A stretch of 64,000 nucleotides of DNA from Juglans regia (Eukaryota; Streptophyta; Magnoliopsida; Fagales; Juglandaceae): NCBI RefSeq assembly GCF_001411555.2, contig NC_049909.1, forward strand, positions 9,059,485 to 9,123,484. Direction: 5' to 3'. Every line of letters starts with the position of its first letter. Positions within the stretch are counted from its first letter, which is position 1. The position numbers were made by a program, and so were the translations under genes. Under the pieces are notes generated by a model that worked only from the letters and a program-made list of their open reading frames with translations, was not told where the DNA came from and did no database searches. Below, one piece after another: positions 24,041-36,490 of the stretch.

Positions 24041-24560
24041 GGAGAAGGCAACCTAGGGAGGGTGGCCTCGAGTCCGGGGAGTCTCCAATGCCAAAGTTAG
24101 TAACTGTTCTTGGAAGTGTGTAAATAAGCAAAGGTGTCTAGGGATTAGAGGAAGTATTCTCGTACCTGAGATCTGTTATTTATACTATAAGCCTAGGGGG
24201 ACAGATCCTGTCTGCCCCCATGGAGTTCTTGTTCTTCGTATTGTTCCCTGTGTTGGAGTCCCTTAATGTGGTGTGGCTCTGCGACATCGTTATTAATGTG
24301 GTGTGTAGCCAAGGTAGTGGTGCCATTAATGCAGCGTGCTTTTCCAATTTCCTTCTCCCAAATTGCAGAGGATCCATTGATAGTGGTGATCCATTGATAT
24401 ACTTCCTATCAGAGGATCGAGGGTTCCCCCTACACTACACCTACTATGTGGATGAGCACTTAAGAATTGGACACTACTCGAGGAGACGTCAGATCCTACC
24501 TATGGACCAGGTTGAAGAGTTTTTTTGTACTGGGCTGGGCCTTTGGTCATAATTCCCTTA
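24041..24560 (+). repeat. Terminal direct repeat (putative 5' LTR) of gag-only element
   Basis: This segment of about 520 bp is repeated downstream at 29945-30156 plus 36180-36490. It includes CCGGGGAGTCTCC, TAAGCCTAGGGGGACAGATC and the end GGGCTGGGCCTTTGGT. It has a TATA-like TATTTATACTATAAG near 24178. Its position before and after the gag-like gene suggests LTRs, but I could not fix TG/CA ends or a target duplication. Confidence 0.5.
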
Positions 24561-25081
24561 GCTTTCATTCATAGGCCCGCTGGGTCTAGAATGGGGAGAA
24601 AATGTCATTATAGTTACCCTGCTAATTCTTATCGGATGAGTACGGTGGGAATTCATCACTATTTGAACCCGCCTTGCTACTAAAGCCGGGATCCTTTTTT
24701 TGACATGTGCACAACCCCGAAGTTCAGGGAGACTCCCATCGTTTGGCCATCCTAGTAACGTCTCCCCATCACTTTAAATTGGTTCACCTTTTGATGATTC
24801 TGATGACGTCTTTTCAAGCTCATTAATGTTAAGGGTGTTAGGCGATTCTTCGCGTTCGAGTCACTTCGTAGTTTACACTTCTAGAATTCAAAGCGGCTCC
24901 TACTTATCCCTTCTGCCATGTGGTGTGGGAGACCAACCGCCACCTTTCCCCTATATAAAGCGGGAATGGGGTTTCATTTCTTTTCATTACGTTGTAGCCT
25001 TCTTGCCATTCTCATTTTTCAATTTGTTTTTCCTCTACTCTTCCTTCTTTCCATCCTTCACTACTTTATACACTGGCAGGG
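24561..25081 (+). promoter_or_regulatory. Leader/promoter region of gag-like gene
   Basis: Non-coding. A good TATA box (CTATATAAAG, 24951-24960) lies about 120 bp before the ATG and is followed by a T/C-rich leader ending TGGCAGGGATGG. Confidence 0.45.
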
Positions 25082-27699
25082 ATGGCCTCTGAAAAATCTA
25101 CTCAACCTAAGGTTTCCGGTGGAGGTGACACCGATGCTAGGTCGTTGTTCAAGGGCAGTTGTTAGCGTTCAAATGCCTCGGTGTTGATGCTGGCCTCACT
25201 GGCACTCACTTACCAAGTACTGGACTCAGTGTTTTTCGAGGTTCCTGGTCCTAATGAGGGTGTTGTTGATGTAGAGGGCCATTTCACACGAGTGGCCCTA
25301 TTCCATTCCATGTTTTCATGTTGCCTGAGGCTGCCTTTCCCCCACCCTATTCACGACCTTCTAGACCGCCTAGGTTTGGCCCCTTCCCAACTGCACCCGA
25401 ATGCCTAGAGGCTTTTGATTTGTTGCAGCATTATCTGGCGGTGTGCTCTGCTAGAATCTTACCCAGATGATGTGGACCATACCGGCCATGAGTTCCTCCT
25501 TACCCATAAGGTGTTGTGGCAATAGGGAAACGTCTATAGTTTTAGGGCGATACACTCCTTGGTTAACCTGAAGCCAAGGTACTGCAAGGTAAAGGACTTG
25601 TATCCAAAGTTCTTATTTGTGCCTGGCTTGGGGTGGGAGTTCCTAGTTGGCCAAGTGAGCCGCTACGAGTTCCCGATTCGAACGTATTGGGGGAGAGTCT
25701 CGGAGGACAAGGTTGTGTGTCCGTCTGCTACTTCCAAAGAGGCACAGCGCATTGCGACCGTCCGAGAATGGGTGCAGAAGAATTATGTTGGCGTCTTCTC
25801 TGAAGTCCTTATTTCCAAGGAGAGCTTAAGAGATTCTCTACCTCCCCTTGGCCACCTTCCTTCTGATGATAGGGTGACCGTGGCTTGGCCTCAGGTTGTT
25901 CTTGCTCGGAAGTGCCCCTTGGACCCTTCGCCGTTGGGTAAGGTGAAGAAGCCACACCTGGAGGGGGCCCGGGTTGACATCAGGCCCCCTTCTGGAGCTT
26001 TGATTCCTCCATGGCGAGAGTCAGCTGGCCCAAAGGTCAGCCGCCCTACTGCGACGATCCTGCTGCGATGTCACCATCGGCTGCTACTTTTGAGGCATCC
26101 ATGGACGAGGTTGAGATGGATGCCCTATTCCAAAACATCTTTGTGGCTGAGGTTCCTGGACGAGATGACGAGGAGCAACGTCTTCTTCGTCTCATTCTGC
26201 CGTCAGTAGCCATTCCTTCGGTGGCTGCTGCTTCCAACAACAGTGTAGAGGTGGTGGACCACGCAGGAGGCAAATCCCTTTTGGATGTTGTAGTTTGCAA
26301 GGGTTTGAGGAGTCCGACCAATGACGCGCCCATCTTGGCCGAAAACCAAGAGGGGGGTGATTCAGTTCTGGATATTATAGTTAGCATGGGTTAGGGGAGT
26401 CCGCATGGCGAACTGTCTTTCCAGGTGGAGTGCCCAACAAAGGGTGATCATCTTCTGAATGTTGCAATTGGCTTTGATCTGGAAGGTTTGTGCAAAGGTC
26501 AAACTGCTCCTCCTGAGGTGGCCACGCAATCGTCTAAGGCTGAGGGCTTAGTAGAAGTCATTCCTCCTTTGTCCCGGTTGGAAATAAGAGGGAGCCACGC
26601 GGAGGCAATCAGTCAGGTCATCAAGTGGTTGTTTGGCTTTTTCCACGAGGTTTGGCCGTTTCTTTCTATCTTTTTCATTCTTCTTGCTTTTTAGTCTCCG
26701 CTTACTGATTGTTGTATGTCGGCCCTTCTTGTTTCCAGGGTATCTCTCAGCTACTGGCTTTTATTGTGGACGACCAAGAGGCCGTTGTGCAAGAGAACCT
26801 GGGCCTCTGTTCGAAGACTAACACCTCCCTCTGCTATGCCCGCGATGAAAGGGAGGAGAAGGAGCTGTCGGAGCTCGACTTGGAGAGGGCACGACTTGAC
26901 CTAGAGGACAAGTGCATGAGGGTCAAGAAGTTGGAGTGCCAATGGAAGAAACTCAAGAGGAAAGCGAGGAAAGAGAGGGAGCAATTGGAGCGGCTTAATC
27001 AAAGTCTTCGGGACGACTTATCCCAAGTGCAGGATGTTACCCTTCGCCAGGAAAGGCAGTTGAAGTTGTGTAACACCCCTTCCTGTAGGTTAGGAATATT
27101 ACGAACATTCATAACATGATGCCCAGTGGAGAGATTCATATCCTGAAATACCTTATTTATTGAAACATCACTATACTAAACATAACTATTTTTGAAACAT
27201 GAAACTGAAAACGTAAAGAAAAACATAAACTAATCTAATTCTTGTCAAAGTAACACTTATTCCTTTCTATGTCTTTGTACTAGATCTATTCCTGACCTTC
27301 CAGCTCTGCGTCCTCACAATCATGATCTATGACAGTTAAACATAGAAGAAATAGAGAAACTAACAAAAATGGGTCGAATACTCAATAAATAATGCATCAT
27401 ACCATAAAATATAACTTAGCTTAGCATAGACTTAATTTTTGAAACTCTTCATAACATACATATATCATCACAGATTCACAATCATACCGTAAACATAACT
27501 TAATTTAACATAGGCTTAATTTCTGAACAACTCTACATACATACATATATCGTCACAGTTTCCCATAACATATCTATTCATCATTAACATGAGCGGAAAC
27601 GTATATAATCATTGTAAACATGTAACGTGAATGCATAAATGATTGGCTTCATGCATATTCTAACAATCATACATGACTTGTTTATCTTGTCTTTCACTT

Positions 27700-28075
27700 A
27701 TCTTATAGTGACCCACGCTTGAGTCCGTGGCATAGTATAACTTAACTGATGGTGAACACGCTTAAGTGTGTGTTTCCCTTAACATATGGTGAACACGATT
27801 CGGTCCGTGGTACCGCTTATCATAACTGGTGGGCAACATGCTTAGGTCCATGTCATCCTTAGCATAACTTGTGATGAACACGCTTAGGTCCGTGTCATCC
27901 TTAAACATAACTTGTGATAAACACACTTAGGTCCATCCTTAACATAACTTGAGATGAATACGCTTAGGTCAGTGTCGTCCTTAACATAACTTGTGATGAA
28001 CACGCTTAGGTCCGTGTCATCCTTATCATAACTTTTGGTGAACAAGCTTAGGTCCATGTCACCCTTAACACCTCA
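27700..28075. repeat. Hairpin minisatellite (about 46-bp units)
   Basis: About eight units of the type AACACGCTTAGGTCCGTGTC separated by CATCCTTAACATAACTTGTG. The arms ACACG/CGTGT become ACATG/CATGT in the unit near 27838, so both sides change together. Confidence 0.75.
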
Positions 28076-29520
28076 TCTTTCTTAATGCATGAGAAGTTTG
28101 TTGGACTTCATGAACTTTTCTAGCATGGCATATATTTGTACATAGTATAACATGACATGACATGGCATAATGTGATCTGAACAAAAACATTCCATGGCAT
28201 ACATGATCTGAGAACTACTTGAACATTACATGACTTATATGATCTAAATACTTCATGACATTACATTGCATGGGATACATGTGATTTTTATGACATATCA
28301 TCCATCAAATCGCAATCCATAATAGCATAACATACATACGCTCACTTACATGCATATCATTATATTTCATCGAAAATCATGAAAGGGATCTAACCTTGAC
28401 TTAGCTCGTAGCGTAGCGTAGACAAACATCACATTTTCATATAAAAGTAGAACATTTATAGTACACATGCAATTATATGATTCCCACTTTGTGACGTGTT
28501 ACCTATTCGAGGTACTAGACATTACTAATTTCCTAGAAAAGCATGTCGTAATACTGTACGTAATTAAATACGTATAATGGAACTTAACTAAAATAATAGG
28601 CTTCATAGCATACTTTAAAAATATACTTTAAAATCCCTTAAATACTTTTTATAAAAATTGTGTCTATGGGCTCATAATTATTCATGTAAAACTTTGGGCT
28701 AGCTTAAATTCCAGCGCAGCTCCTATTAAAGAAAAATAGCCGAATTAAAATCACTAAAACAAGTTTTTGTAAAGCACCACCAACCCACTTTAAAACAATA
28801 AAACAGTTTCTGTCAACCCAAAATTCACCCACTTAAATTATTATAGTTTTTGAAATAAGCCCAACAAGGTCATTTAAAAACTAGGCCCAATACCAACTCA
28901 AGGAAACACTAGCCAAATGGGCTAAGCCCAAGGGCCCCCCATGAACTCAAGGGTGGCTACTCTTCTGGAAATTAAATCACATGGGACTAACAGAAGAAAG
29001 GAATGGCCATGCGATGCTCACCAAGAGGGGAAGCAGATGCGCAGTGGCTCTGGGTGGCTGGGAAGGACTAGCAACACAGTTGGAAGGTCCCTGTGGTGGT
29101 GCAACGCTGAGAGAGGGAGAGAGAGAGTTTAGAGAGAGGAACTATCAAACTGACTGAAATAGAGGGAGGGGAGGGTGGCGGACGGCTGTGGGCTTACCGG
29201 AAAGGAGTGGGCTCGACGAGGTTGGGCTGGTTGGCGATTTATGTGGCCGCCTGGAGGTGGTCCAACGTTCCCTGATGTGGTTGACGGTGGCTGGGAACAA
29301 ATGCAGGGTTTGTTTTTATTCTTGGTGGGGAGAAAACCAAGACCTAGAGGACTTATGGGTCACGCACGCAGTGGAGGAAGGAAGGCTCACCTTCGCCATG
29401 CTCAGTGATGGTTTCTGGCGAGGTAGGTGTCTCAATTTGTGGGTTTTGCTCTGTCTGCCAAGGCTGCTATGGTGGCTAGTGTGTGTGAAAGTTTCATGGT
29501 TTTTGCTAAGGGTCTCGTGG

Positions 29521-29528
29521 ATTTTATA
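29521..29528 (-). promoter_or_regulatory. Putative TATA box, minus-strand LTR
   Basis: TATAAAAT on the minus strand, about 0.3 kb inside the LTR 5' end at 29848. Confidence 0.4.
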
Positions 29529-31979
29529 GATGAGGGGTAGGGAGCTATCATGAGTGATCTGGAGAGGTTTGAATTCAACTAAACTTTGGCAAACTACTCT
29601 AACAAGGAAAGAAACACTAAGAGGATATAAGAGTTTTGGAGTGTTTGAGTTGAAAGTTAGTTTCAAATCAAGAAACTACCCAATCTGGGAGACCAAACAG
29701 AAAAATAAAGGAGGCGTATAGCTTAACAGTAGAGAAATCCTATTCAAAACAAATTACTACCTCAAAACATATCTAATAAAATAATAACAATAAAATAGTA
29801 ATAATAATAATAATAATAAAATCACACTTTTGGGGTCTGGATGTTACAAGTTGTTCCTGGGAGCTCGTGATGAAGTGTGGGCACATGGGCTTGTCGATGG
29901 CCGTAGGTGGATAGAGGACCACCTCTTGGGGAGTCTGGAACTATGTTCGAGGCCGGGGAGTCTCCCATGCCAAAGTTAGTAAGTGTTCTTAGAGGTTTGT
30001 AAATAAGTAAATGAGTCTAAGGATTACAGAGAGTAGTCTCGTACCAAGGACCTGCTATTTATACTAGAAGCCTAGGGGAACAGATCGTGACTGCTCCCAT
30101 GGAGTCCTCATTCTTCATATTGTTTCTTATGTCAGAGTCTTTTAATGCAGTGTGACTGTAATGCCCTGGTCCCAGATGGGTCTGAGAGTTACCTCTTAAC
30201 ACTTAAAATCATATGTCATTGTACAAATGTAAACTCCAATTCCTCATTTACTCATAGACCTCATTGCTTTAAACCATCTACTCCAAAATAAATAACTAAG
30301 ATTATGACGAAATCTCAATATAAAAGTCAACTTCCCAAAGTACAAAGTCAATAGAGCAAAACGAAACTATTCAATGAAATTCTCCATTAATAAGTACCCA
30401 TTTTGTATTTAATAGACTATGCTCACAAAGCCTTACCCATGCTTCATATTCTTTAACCTTCACTGAAGTACCCAAAATATCTGAAAAATGTTGTGGAGAT
30501 AAGGGGTGAGTTATCAACAACTCAGTAAGTAGAGGACATATGCTAGCATGCAAACATGAGCATTTACAATGTACAGTATGTAGAACAAAATATTTTACAG
30601 AGTTATCATGCATAACAAAACATATTTTCAAAAGTAACAGAGCGATGATTTTAAGACAAGTAAAACCTAAAGTACTTTGGCATAACATAACTTGAGCATC
30701 ATCATCACATCAAAACAGAGCATCTTCCAGAGCAGAGACCATATTTCACCCTTGTGGTAGGGTTATGCTAACTCTGGTGGCCAAACCGGGCAGAGACAGA
30801 GGTGAAATATTTCCCTTATTCTTCTCAGAGCCGCGAGTGTGCACACAGGAAAGATCACAACAAAACCACTTTGTTTCCAAAGTGGGTGCACTCAGACACA
30901 AAAAAGTTGGTACCAACCCAAACAGAGAAGAGCATAATAGAGTAGAGCAGAGACAAAGCCAGATACAAAATTAGTACACCATGCCAAAGGTTTTCAGATG
31001 CTATATCAAAATAAAACAGAGTACCAAAACATAATCAGATCCTTCTCTCATACTGAAAACACAAGTCGGAGCATTTTTTTAAATCAATGCATAATTTTTC
31101 AGATTCTCAATATCGCACTTTTTCATATTTCAGAAACAACATGACAAAATTTAGCTCATGTTTACACAATGCATGTCAGAAATTATTTTTCCTTTTTCGT
31201 ACAGATTTCATGAGTAATGCATATAAGCGACTGAGGTTGGTTTTTTCCAAATTCTCATTTCATCATAAAATATGCAAAGTTTTCAGAGAGTCAACTTCAG
31301 CCTCAATAATTTATATAAAACCTAGCATAGGAACCCCGCTTACCTGAACTTTTTAGCTTTTCTAAATCTTTCCATAATTATGCCTAATGAATACCAATTG
31401 TCACCTATACGGAATATTAAATGTTACTAAACTTCTAAAAGAATTGCTAAAGTTCTCCATCTACTTAAATTCATAATACGAAAATGGCTTTGATAACTGT
31501 ATAGTTTTCAAAAATCTAAAAAAAATATATATTATCATTAAAAATAATCTTAGCTTATCATAATATAATTTTATCATGGCAAAACAACTTAAACTCATTT
31601 CGAAAATTAATCATAATCATAATTAATGCTCATATCTCGATAAACTATTATTAAAACACTAACTTAATACTGCCGACATATAATCTAGTAGGAAGTCATA
31701 AATTTCTTAATCAATATTAAGTCATAAAATATTCTTAATAATGCTTATATTAAAAATCATCGTAAATTACTAATCATATCTAATTTAAAACTATCCAAGA
31801 TTTATTTCATATAAAAGGCTTTAAAGTGTTTTTAAAAAAAAAATAATTTTAAACACTTAAAATTTTCTACCAAAATTAAACCATAAAATTAATACCCGAT
31901 AATATAATTAAAGTCTTTAAATATTTTCTATGACAAGGGTGTTTAGGGAAATAAAAATATATACAAGGGCTTTTTGGGT

Positions 31980-34924
31980 CACTATAATAAATAAGACATT
32001 TTCCAGCGCTGAAAATCGCCGCAAATAAGGCTACTTTTCGCTGGTGTTAGTTTATTTCAGCGATTTTTAAATCGCCGCAGGTTCGACGATATCCTAAAGC
32101 CATTTTAGCTCTATTTCATCGATTTTAAAAATTCTCCACAATAATGATTATTTGCAGCGATAAAATGTTGCCAAAAAACGTATAAAAAAACGCCACAATT
32201 GGTGGTATCAGGTTCCAACATGATCGCCGAAATTTAACAATACCAACAACTATTTACGTCGCAAATGCTCACTTAATCGCCTCAAGTGATCCATGTTATA
32301 ACAAGCGATATCAAACTATTGCCACTAATTTTTCTTTGCCGCGAATCCTGATCGTCGCTAATGTCAACTTATTCGCCATAATTATCTTCGCCCATTTTCA
32401 ACGATACTCATATTCGTCACATTTGAAGCTTTTACAATGGTGGAGTAATCATCGCAAAAGGATTTTTGCCACCGCTAAAATTTAACTGCAATGATTACGA
32501 TTGTTGTCGCCATAAACATCGTCTTGTACAAGTACTCTTTTCCGAAGCTTAAAACTCGCCATAGTTGAGGTTTTGTATCGACTATTTAATTCGCCACAGT
32601 GTAGACTATATTCAGTCACACTATTTCCGGTGATCAAATAATCGCCGCAAAAGGTTCTTTGATTTTTTTTTTTCCCACTACACCTAGAGACGTTGGCTGG
32701 GCTTCATTTGCACACTTCATCTAATGGAATACAGTTTATTTGATTAACAATATATTTATCTTATTCCAAGTCTGTCACTTAAACAATATTAATTATAACT
32801 TACTTTGGTGTAATATTGTTTTAGTGACTGACCTGGAATAAGATAAATATACTGTTAATAAAATAAACTGCACTTAATATAATCAAGTAAAATAATATTG
32901 TTTCATTGCTATATAATACTTAGTGTTTATCCAGCAGTACCCATGCCTTATGATATTAAATACTTAGAAACATGAAACATAAAGGAAAAAGATTGAACTT
33001 GCACTATATATGCCTTGAGAACATGTAGGATTCCATGACAGACCTTTTCAAACCATTTCCGTCTAATTTAATAAATTAACGACATTCAATTCATCCATTG
33101 AGGTGGGGAATTCACATTAATGTAGTTATGGGCTATACACTGGAGTTGACCAATCGAAAACCAAAACGTACAACTTAACTACTAAATATAGAGAATATAT
33201 ATATCATTCACAATATGTCAAATGTGTTGCTCGTCTATCTTTATCAATTATATCTAGTCAGACCTTTTCAATATGCACCTGGGCATGAGGTGTCGGCAAA
33301 ACAACTCCTTACAAGATTGCATCAATGCCCTTATACTTGTGGGATATTTCATATTTCCATCTCGACAAACACCAACCCGACAATTATAGATAAAATATAT
33401 CAGCACACACCATATAACAATTATATATAAAGGACCAGTTATAGTTAACAAAACGTTCTATTTGTTTAAACCAACATAATGTCATCAAAGGAAGCATGCA
33501 AGCAAACCTCAATATGAGTAATCCATCAATCACTTCCAAAATCCAACACCCAGATTTACATGTTGGGTCTTATAAAAATATTACAACCAAGTAGAATCCC
33601 ATGCCAAACCACCCACTTGTCCCACTTCCCCTCCACTTCTTTTGCCACTTTTATCAAACCCCATATTCTTTAGCTTGTTTTATGAGGAAACTAAACAAAT
33701 TTGATATATACACTTCATTCAACTATTATAAAGCAAAAACAATAAAACAGACAAGGCAAAAACTATATAACAATTGGAAGGAAAAAAACACTACATGCCC
33801 AGTTTCTCTAAGATGTATATGAGCAACTTTACATACAAAGATAGAGGAGCAGCACCCTTATAGCCTAGATATGAAGACTGCAGTTCTTAGGTCTTTGCAA
33901 GCATCCCCACTACTCACAGGCCGAATAATCTACAGTTCATATGCTTACTTATACACATCTAGATCAAGACACACTCACATATGGTCAAGTAGAAATCAAA
34001 TGTGAACCCATAAAGAAAAGCAATTGGTATAGGCCTAAACACGTATGCTTATTATGAGCACCTTCTACAAATAAAAAATTGAAAATCTCATTCCCACAAA
34101 ATTATAAAGTCACTAAAGATACTATATAACAAAGTGTAACACGAAATTATAAAGAAAGCGAAGTCCAAATTAGGTTGAAATTAGAGACACATAGGGGGTC
34201 GATTCCTTAGGGCTCTGTGAATGGAAAAAAAATTTATGCCCTAATGCAACCAAATCATAGTAATGAAACACGAAAATAGTGAAAGAGAAACTCACTGGGG
34301 CTGGTGAGAAGAGGTTGCATTGGCAATCGGAAACCACTTTGCGAAGACGAGAGAGAGAGAGAGAGAGAGAGATGGAGACCAAAAATCTGAAATACAAGCT
34401 CACCGGCGTCGGCGAGATGGTGGTGACAATAGCACCGGAGTCGACAATTGCAGTCAAGAACAACAGAGAGTGAGAGAAAGGGGGGAAGTATCAGGAAAGG
34501 GGGGAAAGTTTTGGGAAGGGTGGGAAAAATAAGGCGCCCGCAGGGGAACATTAAAAGCACAATATTTCCAGCGCTTCCATGTCACCGCAAATAACAAGTA
34601 ATTGGTCGCAATCAAGTCACATCTATTTTATGGTGGCAATGTGAATTTTTACGACGATAATCTACGTTGAAAAAAGTATCTACTGTGTCGATTATTCGAT
34701 TTGAAGAAAAAATAATTGCCGCTACAGTTCAAATTACCTATTGCGACAAAAAAAATCGCCACAATAAGTCAGAAGTCGCCGCAAAATCAAATAGTGAACT
34801 TCAGATTACAAATTCGGGCTAGAATTCTGCGACGGCATGGAAATTGCTAAAATACTAATTATTTGCAGCGATTTTAGTTGCGGCGATATTAAAAACGCTA
34901 AAAATGACACATTTTCTTGTAGTG
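31980..34924. mobile_element. Complete non-autonomous CACTA (En/Spm-like) element, TSD GGT
   Basis: The left end is CACTATAATAAATAAGACAT and the right end in reverse complement is CACTACAAGAAAATGTGTCA; both then read CATTTTYAGCG. The 3-bp duplication GGT lies at 31977-31979 and 34925-34927. Both ends carry many copies of an ATCGCCGCAA-type subterminal motif (31990-32660 and 34560-34900), the presumed transposase binding sites. No transposase is encoded. The interior includes a hairpin (32732-32870), AT-rich unknown sequence, and on the minus strand a (CT)n leader with exon-like features near 34550-34300. It is 2945 bp long. Confidence 0.88.
32732..32870. repeat. 139-bp foldback (MITE-like hairpin)
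   Basis: CAGTTTATTTGATTAACA and its imperfect inverted copy TGTTAATAAAATAAACTG bound arms of about 60 bp, including ATATTTATCTTATTCCA/TGGAATAAGATAAATAT, with a loop of about 20 bp. It sits inside the CACTA element. Confidence 0.8.
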
Positions 34925-35913
34925 GGTAAAGCATGCATGGTCACAACAACGAATGAGCTATGAGATTATAACTTCCAGAATCAAACCGATTAGTCCATAC
35001 TCACCGAGAGGGGTGGCTAGGGAGGACGAAAGTGGCGGCTGAACTAGATCTTTGGTGTACAGCTTGGCTGAAGTGCACTGACAGCGAGAGAGAAAGAGAT
35101 AGAATCCAAGAGAAAGAGGGAGAGCGAGTTACGGACCATGCAACGTGGGGGATGTAGTTTGACCATGGAGTCTTGCCCGTTATCTGTGGTGGGTCCACTT
35201 GAGGGTTCACTACTGGGTTACGGCGCACAGACGACAAGTGACCGTACGGCTAGCATGGAAGTTGTGTTTAACGGAACCATGCTCTTGGTGATGGGTTGTT
35301 GCGGTAGTTTGGTGATGGGCGACAGCGTGGTGGTTGAGCAATGACGGCGACTTGCAGTCATCTGGTGTGTAGGGGCAGTGACAGTAGAGAGATGAGGAGA
35401 GGGAAACTGAGAGGAACCGAACATAGAGGGGGAAAATGTTTGAGAGTGTGGGTGCTCTATTTTGGCTTGACAGAAACAGAGGTCCTTGTACGTGCGTTGA
35501 GCCGTGTGCCTGGGCTATTTCCATGATGGTCAATGGCGGAGGGAGAAGCTTCGGTTAGGGTATAAAGTAGGGGGCAGATGACACACGGTGGGGGAAAAGG
35601 CTATGGAGTAGTACGCTAGGACCTGGGTAGGCGGCTTCCATGAGATGGAGGTGGCGGTGCGAAGGAGCTTGCTGCGAACATACAAGGATGGAGGGTACGA
35701 CTGTTCTTGTTGCAGGGGTTTACGTTCGCGTGGCCTGGGTAGTGGCTACCCTTTGGTGGTGCATGGGGTGGTGGACGGTCATGCGAGGATGCAAAGATGA
35801 CTCCGTGAAATCAGCGTGTGCGGCTGAGCTAGTGGGTGTTGGGAGGTAGCGACGGGGAGGGTAGCAACTGTGTTTCGGCAGTCTCTCCATGCATGAGATG
35901 ATAAGTGCTTAAA

Positions 35914-35921
35914 TTTATATA
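35914..35921 (-). promoter_or_regulatory. TATA box, minus-strand LTR
   Basis: TATATAAA on the minus strand, about 0.25 kb downstream of the LTR start at 36174. It corresponds in position to the boxes at 12125 and 47953 in the plus-strand LTRs. Confidence 0.55.
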
Positions 35922-36490
35922 AAAGGGGCGATACGAAAACCCTAGAGAAATGAGGGAGACGTGCGTGTGCATGGAGCGGATAAAAATACATTAGAGACGT
36001 GGAGGTTTAAGAAACCAGGGTGGAGCAAACTTCCGGAGTGCAAAAACTAAAAGTGAAAAACCGTCAGAATGATAAAATGTATGCGAAAAGATGAAGCTCA
36101 CCTCAAATGACGTCGTGGCTGCGTGAAAAAAAGAGGGAAGGAAAAAAGAAAGTCCAAAGGGCCAGGGTGTTACAGTGACTCTGCAATGGCGTCATTAATG
36201 TTGTGTGTAGCCCTGGTAGTGGTGCCATTAATGCGGCGTAGTTTTTTTATTTCCTTCTCCCATACAGTATCCTTCGTGATCAGTTGATATCCTTCATATC
36301 AGAGCATCGAGAGTTCCCCAAACATTACGCCTACTATACGAAAGAGCACTTGAGAACTGGAAGTGGACACTACTCAAGAGGACTTCAGATTGACGAGTCA
36401 CATCCCCTACTGCACACTCCCCCCTGCAGGTTGGGTCTAGAGGACTCTACCTATGGGCCGGGTTGAAGATTTTGTTTGTCCTGGGCTGGG

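Larger units (their letters stand above)
27069..29848 (-). mobile_element. Solo LTR, 2780 bp, TSD AGTTG
   Basis: It starts TGTAACACCCCTTCC and ends GGATGTTACA, with AGTTG at 27064-27068 and 29849-29853. Removing it restores the gag-like reading frame. The minus orientation is inferred from a TATA-like TATAAAAT (29521-29528, minus) and an acidic terminal frame on the minus strand near 27335-27294 (HDCEDAELEGQE then stop). It contains a hairpin minisatellite at 27700-28075. Frames at 28941-29666 are not conserved and are not called. Confidence 0.87.
25082..29980 (+). pseudogene. Gag-like 'putative gypsy type transposon' gene, interrupted
   Basis: The ATG at 25082 starts MASEKSTQPKVSGG. A family-typical block with HPIHDLLDRLGLAPSQLHPNA (25350-25408) and NLKPRYCKVKDLYPKFLFVP (25563-25625) follows, then EFPIRTYWG and KEAQRI. 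This is the plant gag-related family named putative gypsy type transposon (my recognition, not a search). An acidic linker follows (26060-26390), then a Lys/Glu/Arg-rich coiled coil (26830-27068). A likely intron lies at about 26650-26748, where the exon ends CACGAG|GTTTGG and resumes at TTTCCAG|GGTATC. Defects are stops at 25163, 25406 and 25523, a frameshift near 26060 and a stop at 26392. A 2.8-kb solo LTR splits the coiled coil; the frame resumes at 29854 and ends near 29980. No pol is present. Confidence 0.65.
30157..36174 (-). mobile_element. Solo LTR (family X), about 3.07 kb net, TSD GTGAC, with nested CACTA
   Basis: It starts TGTAATGCCCTGG and ends CCAGGGTGTTACA, flanked by GTGAC at 30152-30156 and 36175-36179. 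On the minus strand it has a TATA box (35914-35921), a CTCGGTGAGTATGG donor context near 35010, the 61-nt mini-exon (31404-31344) and a terminal frame from 30480 to a TGA at 30373-30371 carrying EYEAWVR. Subtracting the CACTA insertion and its extra GGT leaves 3070 bp. The LTR-internal frames at 35001-35849 are not called. Confidence 0.87.
29945..36490 (+). repeat. Terminal direct repeat (putative 3' LTR) of gag-only element, split
   Basis: 29945-30156 and 36180-36490 together match 24041-24560. A solo LTR with its own GTGAC duplication interrupts it. The gag-like frame reads through the start of this repeat (CSRPGSLPCQS then stop), and the upstream repeat has the related SSPGSLQCQS. Confidence 0.5.

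Noticed and set aside
27700..28075. Regularly spaced repeats that could be mistaken for a CRISPR array
   Set aside because: Units are directly adjacent with similar spacers, lie inside a TSD-bounded plant LTR, and vary as a minisatellite.
35001..35849. Series of 60-107-codon frames on both strands
   Set aside because: They are in the promoter-proximal part of a minus-strand solo LTR, with simple composition and no conservation in related LTRs.
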